Shown piece after piece: positions 1 to 8,502 of a DNA stretch of 64,000 nt. The translations under genes and the position numbers were made by a program. This DNA comes from Caballeronia insecticola (GTDB lineage: Bacteria; Pseudomonadota; Gammaproteobacteria; Burkholderiales; Burkholderiaceae). The stretch is from the NCBI RefSeq assembly GCF_000402035.1, contig NC_021295.1, forward strand, positions 1-64,000. Direction: 5' to 3'. Below the pieces are notes generated by a model, which saw only the letters and a list, made by a program, of their open reading frames with translations, was not told where the DNA came from and ran no database searches. Positions within the stretch are counted from its first letter, which is position 1. Every line of letters begins with the position of its first letter.

Positions 1-40
1 CCTGGGTCGGTCCGGCTCGTCTAGCCGCTCGCAGACCTCG

Positions 41-1423
41 TCAACCCTCTCTGCTGAGTTCCGTTCGCGTCTTGCTATAGACGTATCCGGAGAATCCATC
101 GCGCAAATCGGGATATTGATTAACGAGCGCTTCAGACAACTCGGTCGATGAGTCGATCCCGAGTCTGCGCAGCGTCAACTTGCCCGCCGGGCTCGATCGA
201 TAGGTACGGCGCCAGTCCTCGCGCTGTTTCTGCGTTGCGTTCTCATAGACCTCCCATCCTCGCCGAACCTCATTGACGACCTTGCTCTGCGCGTGAGCGT
301 CCTGAGCGGCGAATTGCAGCGCGCGCCGGCTCTCGGATTGTTTCTTGGCTTCAGCTTCTCTGCGTTCCGACAGCGCCAACCCCTCCTGGATCTGGACCAT
401 TTGCCTTTCCGCATCGGAGACGAGCCATCCCTCTTTCAATGCCTTCATGAAGAAGCCCGCGGGACTCTTGGACACCTTGCCCAGTTTGAGGCTGAAGCGC
501 GTCCGCTCTATGGCCTGCTGCAGGCGCTCGTCGGTAAACGTCTCTCTGTCGGACGCAATCTGATTGAGCTGCGCACTCGATAAGCCGATCTCTTGCTTCA
601 GGGTTTGATAGAGCGCCTGGGCATCCTCATGCGTCTGAAGCAGGCGCTCCGCCATCTCCTTTCGAGCGACCCGAAACCGCATGCGAGCGATCTTCCGAGA
701 ACCCGGCTCGTTTCGCGTCTCGAACGCGATATGAAGATCTGAGACCTCATTGATTTGCTCGACCGCGGGTGCGAGCCAATCGCGCTTGAAATACTTGAAC
801 TCCTGTGCCTTGGCTCCCATCGAGCCTTGCCAGGCACGAAGCTCATCCAGGGTGTACCAATCAGTGATGCCCTCTGATGCATAAGGCAGCAGATGGTCAT
901 ACATGACTCGGGCATAGCTGAGTGTAAAGAGCGACGTTATCCGCAAACTCAACCAGTGCGATTTGCCCGGTCCGCGGATAATGCCGATCAGATCCGGAGG
1001 GACGCGAAATTGAAAGCGCCCTCCCACGTACGAAATCCGACCGATCAGTTGCACCGACCCGAACGGCTTCGTCCCGTCGGCTTCTGCCTCGGCGGTCGCC
1101 TGAATGAGCGCTCTCTGAGCCTCGGTAATGACTTGCTCCAGGTGAGCGTTGTTTCGACTCGAATAACGCATGAGCCACTTGAAGTAATCAAGCTCGACGT
1201 CATACAGGTCCTGAACCTTTTCCTCCTGGGCGACAACGAAGTAGGCTGCGTCGATCAGTCGTCGCGCAGCGACGCCGAGATCGACGATACGAATGAGCAC
1301 GTTCTTTCGCGCAAAGCCGATGTCGGTTCGCGCTGTGTCGACCGGCAGGCCCTCGGTGTTTGCATCGTCAAATAAGGCAAGCGCCAACTGTCGTGACGTT
1401 GCTACCTGACTGCCTGTCGCCAT
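41..1423 (-). CDS. Replication initiation protein (Rep_3/RepB family)
   Basis: This 460-residue protein looks like the plasmid/chromid initiators of Burkholderiaceae secondary replicons, which bind origin iterons and recruit the replication machinery. Family assignment rests on overall resemblance (a central stretch with FKYFKRDWLAPAVEQINEVSD, typical of the winged-helix Rep fold, around residues 205-225), length, and context: it is transcribed away from an iteron-rich gap with parAB on the far side. The start is supported by a GAGGCA ribosome site just upstream. The C-terminal third is rich in charged helices. The iterons directly upstream of its start suggest autoregulation. Distant members of the family are hard to tell apart by eye, so the subtype is uncertain. 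Confidence 0.85.
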   Translation of the reverse strand: MATGSQVATSRQLALALFDDANTEGLPVDTARTDIGFARKNVLIRIVDLGVAARRLIDAAYFVVAQEEKVQDLYDVELDYFKWLMRYSSRNNAHLEQVITEAQRALIQATAEAEADGTKPFGSVQLIGRISYVGGRFQFRVPPDLIGIIRGPGKSHWLSLRITSLFTLSYARVMYDHLLPYASEGITDWYTLDELRAWQGSMGAKAQEFKYFKRDWLAPAVEQINEVSDLHIAFETRNEPGSRKIARMRFRVARKEMAERLLQTHEDAQALYQTLKQEIGLSSAQLNQIASDRETFTDERLQQAIERTRFSLKLGKVSKSPAGFFMKALKEGWLVSDAERQMVQIQEGLALSERREAEAKKQSESRRALQFAAQDAHAQSKVVNEVRRGWEVYENATQKQREDWRRTYRSSPAGKLTLRRLGIDSSTELSEALVNQYPDLRDGFSGYVYSKTRTELSREG

Positions 1424-1488
1424 TCCGTTGCCTCATCATTCATTTTGATTGTGAAGCGAACGGTACCTTCGGCACGGTGAGCTGTCAA

Positions 1489-1566
1489 CACACAAGACCT
1501 CACCTTATTGAGTTGTAGCCACAAAAGACTTCACCTTGAAGGCTGAGTCGCACAATTCGCCTCACC
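1489..1566 (+). repeat. Three direct iterons, 31-bp period
   Basis: Sixteen-base repeats of the form CACAnnnnnCYTCACC (first copy with CACACAAG) lie at 1489-1504, 1520-1535 and 1551-1566. The starts are exactly 31 bp apart, about three helical turns, so all copies face the same side of the helix. They sit 66 bp upstream of the rep start codon, a position suited to initiator binding and rep autoregulation. Confidence 0.75.
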
Positions 1567-1856
1567 GTCTGAAACAAGAAAGGGCACCATCGATCTCAAA
1601 GAAGCGCACGTTGACGGGGTAAACAGGGCACTTTGCCGCTCAATCAACATCACCATGGGCACAAGAAACGGCACTTTGCGAAGATAAGCGGTTGATTTAT
1701 ATCAGAAATTGATTTCGCTGTTAGTTGTTGCTTGTCTTTTCTTCATGAGTAAACACTAACAAACCTGAAGTCACCGGTACATCGGTTCGGTTCGCCGGCA
1801 GCCAGATCGAGAACTTGAACATAAGGAAGCTGAGGAGCAATTCGATGCCACTCTGA

Positions 1857-1934
1857 GGTGAGGAGATATGTGCAACGCGGTAGAGAGCCGAACGGCATTG
1901 CTCTGTCCCGTCAGGCTTGGTGAGGTGATTTGTG
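1857..1934 (-). repeat. Two reverse-orientation iterons, 62 bp apart
   Basis: GGTGAGGAGATATGTG (1857-1872) and GGTGAGGTGATTTGTG (1919-1934) are reverse-complement copies of the iterons at 1489-1566, keeping the GGTGAGG core. Their starts are 62 bp apart, twice the 31-bp period of the direct set. The position between them carries no clear copy. A weaker related sequence starts at 1829. Confidence 0.65.
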
Positions 1935-2210
1935 TGCGCTTGCGGCGAGTACCCCTATCTAGCAATCTTTTTTGGAGCCGGCGCGGGTGCACTTTCGAAA
2001 AGTTCTCGCACTCTAATGGTTCTTAACTATCTGTTTTTTATACAAAAAACGTCATGACCTATGGATGACGGCTAATCGAGTCCTCTCGCATGGCGTTTTG
2101 TCGGCCTTCCTAGTATTCTACGGTTCCACGTCTAGCCTACTGAAAACCGTAAAAATGGCGCTGACCGTAGGAAAAACACCTCACCGTGCATAACAAGGAA
2201 GTAGCCGAAA

Positions 2211-3419
2211 ATGAGCTTGAGCGAACTGCCTGGAATCGACCGCAGAGTGAAACTCTCGAATCTCGGAGATTTTGCAGAGCGTTTGTCGGTCATGACGAAC
2301 GAATTGCGCGATCAGATACTTGCGCCTCGGCCACGCAAGACCGCCCCGATTTTCACGATAGGCGAACTATCGGAGATGTGCGGGATTGATCGTCAAAAGA
2401 TCAACTATCTGGCGACCAAAGAAGGATCCGAGCTGCCGCCTGGCGAAGTTCAGGGCACTGGCCGCGCTCGTACTTTCTCCTTGAAGGACGCTCGCTCTTG
2501 GGTCCAGCAGGTATCCGATATCTATCAAACGCCCTTGGTGAGCGGCACGCGAGAACATCGCGGTCGCGTGCTGATCACTGCAAATTTTAAAGGCGGATCG
2601 TGCAAGACGACGACTTCGATGTGCATCGGTCAGGGGCTGAGCTTGCGTGGCCGGAAAGTGCTGATGATCGATCTGGATCCACAAGCCTCGCTGTCGGAAC
2701 TGTGTGGTCTGTACGCAGAGAAAGATGTCACTTGGGAGGATACGGTGCTCCCCTACATCTATGATCCTGATTTGGAAGGCGGCATTGAGTCGAAGGTCCA
2801 GAGCACCTATTGGGACGGGCTCGATGTCATTCCGGCTCACAACTATCTGCATGACGCCGAGTTTCACCTGCCCGCTGCGCAGAAGACAAATCCGAACTTC
2901 GAATTCTGGTCGGTTTTGCGCAAAGGTATCGAGCCTCTTCGCGCGCAGTATGACTACATCATTCTGGACACGGCGCCGTCACTCTCCTATCTGACGTTGA
3001 ATGGTTTGATGGCGGCGGACGCCATGGTCATGCCGTTGGTTCCCGAAAGTCTTGATTTCATTTCATCCGTATCGTTCTGGTCATTGTTTGCGGAAGTGGC
3101 GAATGGTTTCGTGGAGCATGAGGTCGACAAGTCTTACGATTTCGTGTCTGTTCTTCTGTCGCGTGTGGATTATGGAAGCACGTCCTCGGCACCAGTGGTC
3201 CGTTCCTGGTCTCAGCGTGCATACGGCGATTGGCTTCACACGACAGAGATCCCAGCGAGTTCGGTAATGAGCAACGGCGCGCTCGCTTTCTCGACTGTCT
3301 TTGATCTGTCCCGCGCTGAAACCGTGGCGAAGACGCTCGCGCGGGTTAAACAGCCAATGGTGGATTACTGCAAATGGATTGATGACCAATACGTGGCGCA
3401 ATGGAGGGAAGGACAATGA
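2211..3419 (+). CDS. parA: Partition ATPase ParA (type Ia, with N-terminal DNA-binding domain)
   Basis: This 402-residue ParA drives segregation of the replicon with ParB. Residues 45-105 form an N-terminal helix-turn-helix-like domain (TIGELSEMCGIDRQKINYL), as in P1-type ParA proteins that autorepress their operon. The deviant Walker A motif is KGGSCKTT at 127-134, the next nucleotide-binding motif is DLDPQAS near 154-160, and Walker B is IILDTAPS. The ATG at 2211 has an AAGGAAG ribosome site about 10 bp upstream; a longer upstream reading in another frame is not credible. The stop codon overlaps the parB start (ATGA), implying translational coupling. Confidence 0.95.
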   Translation: MSLSELPGIDRRVKLSNLGDFAERLSVMTNELRDQILAPRPRKTAPIFTIGELSEMCGIDRQKINYLATKEGSELPPGEVQGTGRARTFSLKDARSWVQQVSDIYQTPLVSGTREHRGRVLITANFKGGSCKTTTSMCIGQGLSLRGRKVLMIDLDPQASLSELCGLYAEKDVTWEDTVLPYIYDPDLEGGIESKVQSTYWDGLDVIPAHNYLHDAEFHLPAAQKTNPNFEFWSVLRKGIEPLRAQYDYIILDTAPSLSYLTLNGLMAADAMVMPLVPESLDFISSVSFWSLFAEVANGFVEHEVDKSYDFVSVLLSRVDYGSTSSAPVVRSWSQRAYGDWLHTTEIPASSVMSNGALAFSTVFDLSRAETVAKTLARVKQPMVDYCKWIDDQYVAQWREGQ

Positions 3420-4387
3420 GCAGTCTTCGAGACCGGATGATGAACAAGACCGCTGAAGTCAGAGCGGCGAAAGACATCAAGTTAGATCCGCAGCAAGAAA
3501 GGTCAGGCAGCCCTCGAACCGCGCCTGGCATGGCGGGCGCGCTTGCAGCGGCCCAACAGAGGATTGCGGTGCTGGAGAAGGTGGGCCCTGCACTCGAGGC
3601 CTCGGTCTCGGAGATGACGCCGAACCCGTGGCAGCCTCGCCAGGTTTTTAACGATGCGAAGCTTTCGCAACTGGCCGAGTCGATTCGGGAGACCGGACTG
3701 GTTCAGCCGATCATCGTGCGGCGTTCGGGAGCAGGATTTCAGATTGTCGCCGGCGAGCGCCGCTGGCGCGCCCACAAGATGATTGGGCTGGCGACGATCA
3801 AGGCGCTCGTCGTGGATCTGTCGGACGAAGAAATGGCAATGCTTGCCTTGGTCGAGAATGTCGCGCGTGAGGATTTGTGCGACTACGAAATCTCGCGCTC
3901 GATTCGACAGACGGAGCGCGAGTTTCCGAACCGGAAGCGTATGGCGGAAGCGTTGGGGATTTCTCGATCAGAACTATATCGATTTCTCGCTTTCGCTGAA
4001 TTGCCGCAGTTCGTAGTCCAGGATCTCGAAGTGCAACCGCGCTTGCTAGGAGCCAGTGCGGCGGAAGCGGTTGTTTCAGTCCTGCGCAACAAAGACAGCG
4101 CGGCGATTGAAGGAACCAGAACGCTTTGGGCTCAAGTCGTTTCCGGAGAGTTAGATCAGTCCAAGTTTGCGAAGGCAATCAAGCATGCACTCGACAGCAC
4201 GAGCGGACCGAAAGCGCCTGCGGGGGAGCGGAGCATCGATAAGATATTCGCGGGAGGGGCACAGGCCGGTTCGATTACCAAGGACGCTGCGGGTCTCACT
4301 GTGAAAATCAAGACCGGTGCGCTGACAACAGACCGCGAGAGGCGGATCAGGGATTTGATTGTCCAATTGTTTGCGGGCGATAACTGA
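3416..4387 (+). CDS. parB: Partition protein ParB (ParB/RepB/Spo0J family)
   Basis: This 323-residue centromere-binding protein carries the ParB/Sulfiredoxin N domain from about residue 60 to 155 with the GERRWRA box, which in relatives binds CTP. A helix-turn-helix region follows (MAEALGISRSELYRFLAFAELP). The ATG at 3416 is chosen over one at 3401 because GGAGGGAAGGA lies directly before it and it overlaps the parA stop by 4 bp. The palindromes at 4394, 4461 and 4883 immediately downstream are its likely binding sites. Confidence 0.93.
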   Translation: MSSLRDRMMNKTAEVRAAKDIKLDPQQERSGSPRTAPGMAGALAAAQQRIAVLEKVGPALEASVSEMTPNPWQPRQVFNDAKLSQLAESIRETGLVQPIIVRRSGAGFQIVAGERRWRAHKMIGLATIKALVVDLSDEEMAMLALVENVAREDLCDYEISRSIRQTEREFPNRKRMAEALGISRSELYRFLAFAELPQFVVQDLEVQPRLLGASAAEAVVSVLRNKDSAAIEGTRTLWAQVVSGELDQSKFAKAIKHALDSTSGPKAPAGERSIDKIFAGGAQAGSITKDAAGLTVKIKTGALTTDRERRIRDLIVQLFAGDN

Positions 4388-4393
4388 GGGCGG

Positions 4394-4412
4394 GTGTCCC
4401 GAGTTGGGACAC
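4394..4412. repeat. parS-like palindrome 1
   Basis: GTGTCCC-GAGTT-GGGACAC is a perfect 7-bp inverted repeat with a 5-bp centre, 6 bp past the parB stop codon. The same arms recur at 4461 and 4883 and I noticed them nowhere else in the window. The position fits a ParB centromere site. Confidence 0.75.
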
Positions 4413-4460
4413 TTAAAGACGGGCTTCCGTCCGTGGACGACGTTGTTAAGCCGCCGCCTC

Positions 4461-4479
4461 GTGTCCCGACTTGGGACAC
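4461..4479. repeat. parS-like palindrome 2
   Basis: GTGTCCC-GACTT-GGGACAC has arms identical to the site at 4394 and differs by one base in the 5-bp centre. The two sites are 67 bp apart. Confidence 0.75.
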
Positions 4480-4882
4480 TTGAATTCAGCGCCGATGGCG
4501 CCGGGTCTGCTTATCCTCTCGACCGGCCTGCCGACGATCGTGGGATCAGCCTCCCACAGATTGTCGCTCGGTCGGCGCCTAGCCAGTGCTGACCTAACCC
4601 TGCGCGTAGCAGAAGCACCGGATACCGTTGGCGCGCGCCGCAGCGCGCACGTTGTCAGTAGCCCGCTAACGTCATACCGGAAAACGTGAAAGCTTGGCAC
4701 AGTTCAAGTCGCTACGCGTGGAGACAAGGACTCACGGCTTTCCGGATCCGGCGTTATATTTGGCGAACGAGGCTGAGACCCCTTCATGGGCCGACGACAG
4801 AGAATCCCGAGACGCAGACAGGTATCTCGAGCGGGGTAGGAGATAAAGGATCTGAGCCTTTACGATTCGAATGAAGGCCAAA

Positions 4883-4901
4883 GTGTCCCGACTTGGGACA
4901 C
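4883..4901. repeat. parS-like palindrome 3
   Basis: GTGTCCC-GACTT-GGGACAC is identical to the site at 4461 over all 19 bp, and lies 422 bp further into the gene-free region. Confidence 0.75.
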
Positions 4902-6970
4902 TCGACCCGCTCTGAACACGCCGCGGTCAAAATACAACGATGCGACTTCGCGCAGCGAAACCTCTTAGCACAGGTTCATTCCTTAAGTGTTTGCGCAGTA
5001 GCTACGAACGCCATTACCTCCCAAGTGCTGACTCCGGGACGGACACCCAATCTGAGGCCAGATGACGCCGCGTGCTCGAGTCGCCGCTCATGAACCGACG
5101 CTAATGACAGATTGCGGCCGGATCGCGAAAGCCTGCATCAGAGTCCTGTGAATGCTGATGACATGTGACTGTCAACTTCCGGCGTCATATAAGTTCGCGG
5201 GCGGTACTTCCAATCCGGCAAATAAGCGCTATCGTCATTCAGCCTGCCAGCAATGTGCCGCCTCCACGTTGTCAGGGCTTCGCGTCGCTGGTCGCGGTTG
5301 CTGTGCATTCTGAAATCGATTTGCAGCCGGGGCGAAAACCACTTATGCCTGAACTCTCGCCACGAACGTCTGGCGGCGGACCGTGGTCAGCGGTCTCATA
5401 GATGTTCCACGATGTTCGTCCTCGCCACATCTTGGGGATCCGTCTCCCTGCACACGGACTAAGGCGACGGCCCGACCCCGTCTTCAGCCGGTGATCAACC
5501 GAAGTAACTAACCTCCCGCAAATTTCACAGATACCGTGTTCGACCCGCGTGGATCCCTTGTCGCTATCAAAGGTCGAACACGCCGAGGATGTGTCACCGG
5601 CTTCGTCAACCGGGGAGTCTGTTGAAGACGACCTAAGATTCGCTGTCAGGTGGAGCGTTTGGAGAAGCGAAAACGTGGAGGCATGGCGGCGTCTCTTTCG
5701 ACAAAACGATAGCCATGACCGGTCAGACGAACCGGAGTCTCTTGAGCAGACGGCTCGTGGCAAGAGCAGATCACCAGCTCGGCCAACCGTAACTATGCTG
5801 ATGGGAACGGAACCACGATGTCCCAGAGCAGCTCATATCTCGATTGAAATATGAGCCACGCAAGGTAGACAAAGATGCCTGAGAAGGCGAACGCAGATAA
5901 TCCGGGATCAGCTGAGTGAGCCGATTTCTTATCGGAGCAAAACGAACGGCGAATTGCGAGGACCGCTCTGCGCACACCGGACCCCAGGCCCGCTCGAGGA
6001 GGTCTGAGTCGATCAACTCCAGCTTGCCAGCGCCTCATGATGGTCAATTTTGTCGCGCACTGTCTAATGCAAACCCTGCCGTGAAACAGAGGTGAAATCG
6101 CAGCTATATTAGATAACTAGCTGATTATAAAGAAAAATACAGATAAAATTGCGCGTGAAATTTGAATGTTTCACGGGCCGTGATGAAGTCTTCGCCAAAA
6201 ACCCAGCCATCCACCCGGAATAGCCCCTCTCGTCGCGATGCCGAGTCGTTCGTGTCAAAAAACACGCAATTCGTTTCGAGCAACACATTTTCCTCATTCG
6301 GGGCGGCAACAAGCTCGCAGGAAGTCTAAAACAAAGCACGGTTTTTAAGCGGAAGTGAAGCTTTCACGGATGTCGCAGGCAGTCTCACGCGGACGTACTG
6401 GGCGTGGTTTGGCTTTCACTCCGCGGTCACTCGGACGATGACGACATCAATGATGTTCACCACCCTCCGCTCTGCGGTCTAACTGTCGCGGATCGCGAGC
6501 GACGCAGACATGCCGGCGCAAATGTGTCGAACATGACACCCTGACCTTCAGCCCGTTGTTAGCGGAGACCGGCGAAACACATGTCCGACGCAATCGTCGT
6601 GCGTTTGCAAGAACATGAATCGCGATATCCAACGCGATCTCACCGATCATTCTCGAAGTGCCTGCGCCCTCGGAAATCAATACGTGCAGGTTGATCATTA
6701 GGAGACGAGCAGCATCGAGCGTCAAATGAGCGGCACTCGCCGGCAACGGCACAATCGACGAACCTGCGCCGGCGTACCAGCACGCGACGGGCATAGTGAC
6801 GCGGGAATCGGCCGGCACATGGGATCGTCGCGTCCACCGAGAATTCGATGACCATCACGCTTAATCCCCAAAGCGCACGTGTCTGGCAAGTCCATGCAGG
6901 CGATAGTAATGCACTGCCTTCGGGAACGCTCGCCGCGGCATCCGTTTGATCTCGCGACTGACCGACGTGG

Positions 6971-6995
6971 CCAATCCCCTGATAGGGGGGATTGG
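6971..6995. repeat. Perfect 9-bp inverted repeat
   Basis: CCAATCCCC (6971-6979) pairs with GGGGATTGG (6987-6995) across a 7-nt loop. No T tract follows on either strand, so it is not an obvious terminator. Its role is unknown. Confidence 0.5.
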
Positions 6996-7432
6996 AAAGA
7001 CACACGATGCAGTTCGTTCGACCGTGCTGAATCATCCGAACGACGAGCTTACGGCCGAGCCCGTCGAGCAGGCGGACCTTGTCGAGAAGTACGCCGCATC
7101 GACCGCTGGAAGATGGAAAGCCTCAGTAGCTACAGGCGTCAATCAACCATCCAATCAAACAGGCTGACCGACGCTACAGCTGATGACCTTGCAAGACGAA
7201 ACTTAAGAACCAGAAGCGCAGCGTGGCAAACGCGCCTTCGCCCCAACGCAACGAAAGATCAATCAAAGCCAAGCCCGAAGCCGCCTTAGTCAAAACCGCT
7301 GACCGCGCGGCCCGCTCGGATGCCACTCCAGGCATTCAAAGCAAGAATCGAATATCTCACCAAGCCGGCCGCCACGTCTCGGATGCGCACCCACAACCGC
7401 AGATCCGCCCTCACTAAACGACAAGCCGTTCC

Positions 7433-8173
7433 TTACTTCGTGAGATAGACATCCAGCCTCTTCGCCGCGTTCCGGAGATGCGTTTCCGCAGCAAGCTCTG
7501 CTTGTTCCGCATTGCCTGCACTGATCGCGTCGTAGATGGCCTTGTGCTCCTTCTGCACGTCTTCCACCAGATCGGCGTGATTGTTCTTCGTATTGCTTCT
7601 GGCTTGCCGAATCACCCGTCGGGCGCCGTGCTCCAGATGTTCGCTCAATGCCTGAAAGTGAGGATTGTGCGTGGCGTGGACGATGGCCTGATGAAAGGCA
7701 AAGTCTTCTTCGTCGCCCAGCCGATCGTTGGCGATCTCGTATTCCATCCCCACCAGGGCGCGGCGGATTTTCTTGAGATCTTCCGGCGTACGTCTCAATG
7801 CGGCGAGGCGAGTGGAAGCCACTTCGATCGTCACGAGAAGTTCCAGTACGAGTGCGAGCGAGTCTGTCTCGTTGACCACGACATCCTGAATGCGAAATGC
7901 CTGTCGCTGGTTGCGCTCGGTGACGAACACGCCGCTACCTGCCCTGGAGGTGACGAGACCTTCCGATTTCAGCTGCGAAAGCGCCTCTCGAACAACCGCG
8001 CGACTCACGGAGAACTGCTCGCAAAGCAGTCGCTCACTTGGAAGGCGATCACCGACAGCGAATTCTCCGGATGCGATCGCCTGGTTCAGACGTGCAGCGA
8101 TCTCATCGGGCAAATGCCGGGTCTCGACGTCTTCAGCCAGTTGATCGGCTTGTTTAGCTGGGGTTTGTGCCAC
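7433..8173 (-). CDS. GntR-family regulator, FadR/FCD subfamily
   Basis: This 246-residue repressor has an N-terminal GntR winged helix (about residues 20-90; LPSERLLCEQFSVSRAVVREALSQL) and a C-terminal all-helical FCD ligand-binding domain (about 100-235) with the expected acidic/histidine positions (DEEDFAFHQAIVHATHN and the late ETHLRNA helix). Members sense small carboxylates or acyl-CoAs, and PdhR, LldR and GntR-type pathway regulators belong here. It is transcribed away from the importer/2-oxoacid dehydrogenase cluster starting at 8503. Sites matching the TGGTnnnACCA consensus lie before both it and that cluster, so it very likely controls the cluster and itself. Confidence 0.9.
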   Translation of the reverse strand: MAQTPAKQADQLAEDVETRHLPDEIAARLNQAIASGEFAVGDRLPSERLLCEQFSVSRAVVREALSQLKSEGLVTSRAGSGVFVTERNQRQAFRIQDVVVNETDSLALVLELLVTIEVASTRLAALRRTPEDLKKIRRALVGMEYEIANDRLGDEEDFAFHQAIVHATHNPHFQALSEHLEHGARRVIRQARSNTKNNHADLVEDVQKEHKAIYDAISAGNAEQAELAAETHLRNAAKRLDVYLTK

Positions 8174-8196
8174 TCGAATTCCTCAATTTCCACAAC

Positions 8197-8207
8197 TGGT
8201 CTTACAG
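8197..8207. promoter_or_regulatory. Candidate FCD-regulator operator (autoregulatory)
   Basis: TGGTCTTACAG matches the TnGTnnnACnA pattern of FadR/PdhR-type sites at all but the last base. It lies 24 bp upstream of the regulator start codon at 8173. Confidence 0.45.
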
Positions 8208-8385
8208 AAAATGTAGCACGATTCTTCAGTGAGAACAAAGAATCGGCTCTCACTTTTCTTCGAAAATAACTGGCGATTTAAAAGATAACTAGATGTTTTA
8301 AATGAATAAAAATTATCTCAAGGAGCCGACGGCTGACCGATGCCCAATCCTCTATATCGTAAACCCGACCAACCCATGTGACCCG

Positions 8386-8414
8386 TTGACGGGCCTGACG
8401 CAGCTTTGTATATT
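8386..8414 (+). promoter_or_regulatory. Sigma70-type promoter of the importer operon
   Basis: TTGACG (8386-8391) and TATATT (8409-8414) are separated by exactly 17 bp. The predicted transcript starts near 8421, about 80 bp before the substrate-binding protein start. This also argues that upstream in-frame codons before 8503 are not translated. Confidence 0.6.
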
Positions 8415-8418
8415 TAAC

Positions 8419-8450
8419 CTGTCCGACCAATTCAGTATCTGGTCGAACCA
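8419..8450. promoter_or_regulatory. Two FCD-regulator operators at the transcription start
   Basis: TGGTCGAACCA (8440-8450) is a perfect TGGT-nnn-ACCA dyad, and CTGTCCGACCA (8419-8429) matches the same pattern at all but one base. The sites are 21 bp apart, two helical turns, and overlap or follow the predicted start of transcription, a position suited to repression. Confidence 0.6.
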
Positions 8451-8502
8451 CTTCGGATGGCGCCTCGGGCGCAGACAGCCAATAAAAAAACAGGAGACAC
8501 TT

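Larger units (their letters stand above)
1424..2210. other. Putative replication origin (oriV) with iterons
   Basis: This 787-bp gap between divergent rep and parA carries no gene. It holds three direct 16-bp repeats at 1489, 1520 and 1551, and two reverse-orientation copies at 1857 and 1919. It also has two GGCACTTTGC boxes (1627-1636, 1670-1679), AT-rich stretches around 1681-1760 and 2020-2060 that could melt, and ACCGTA/TACGGT boxes at 2119, 2146 and 2164 just before parA that could be partition-protein operators. A further partial repeat ends at 2185. I saw no convincing consensus DnaA box. The arrangement (initiator, iterons, AT-rich DNA, parAB) is the expected layout of an iteron origin; origin function itself is inferred. 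Confidence 0.75.
4388..7432. other. Gene-poor 3-kb region downstream of parAB
   Basis: Apart from the three parS-like palindromes I find no convincing gene here. Short open frames exist on both strands but lack recognisable motifs, good ribosome sites or the codon bias of the neighbours. The most protein-like stretch is on the minus strand at about 6125-6310 (62 codons, reading RVDGWVFGEDF near its middle); it has no ATG and may be a remnant. A perfect hairpin sits at 6971-6995. The region may be decayed genes or a spacer kept for partition complex loading. Confidence 0.5.

Noticed and set aside
4630..4650. GC-rich inverted repeat in the parB downstream region considered as a terminator
   Set aside because: No T tract follows on either strand.
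5272..5763. 163-codon minus-strand frame
   Set aside because: Ser/Arg-rich composition without motifs; nothing resembling a protein family and no ribosome site.
6125..6310. 62-codon minus-strand open stretch reading VDGWVFGEDF
   Set aside because: Protein-like, but no ATG, no ribosome site and length within chance expectation; kept only as a note in the gene-poor region.
6447..7035. Two overlapping minus-strand frames of 123 and 131 codons
   Set aside because: No recognisable domain; the two frames exclude each other and neither has codon bias like real neighbours.
8302..8502. N-terminal extension of the substrate-binding protein
   Set aside because: It would place the -35/-10 promoter and both operators inside the coding region and bury the signal peptide; the ATG at 8503 has a good ribosome site.
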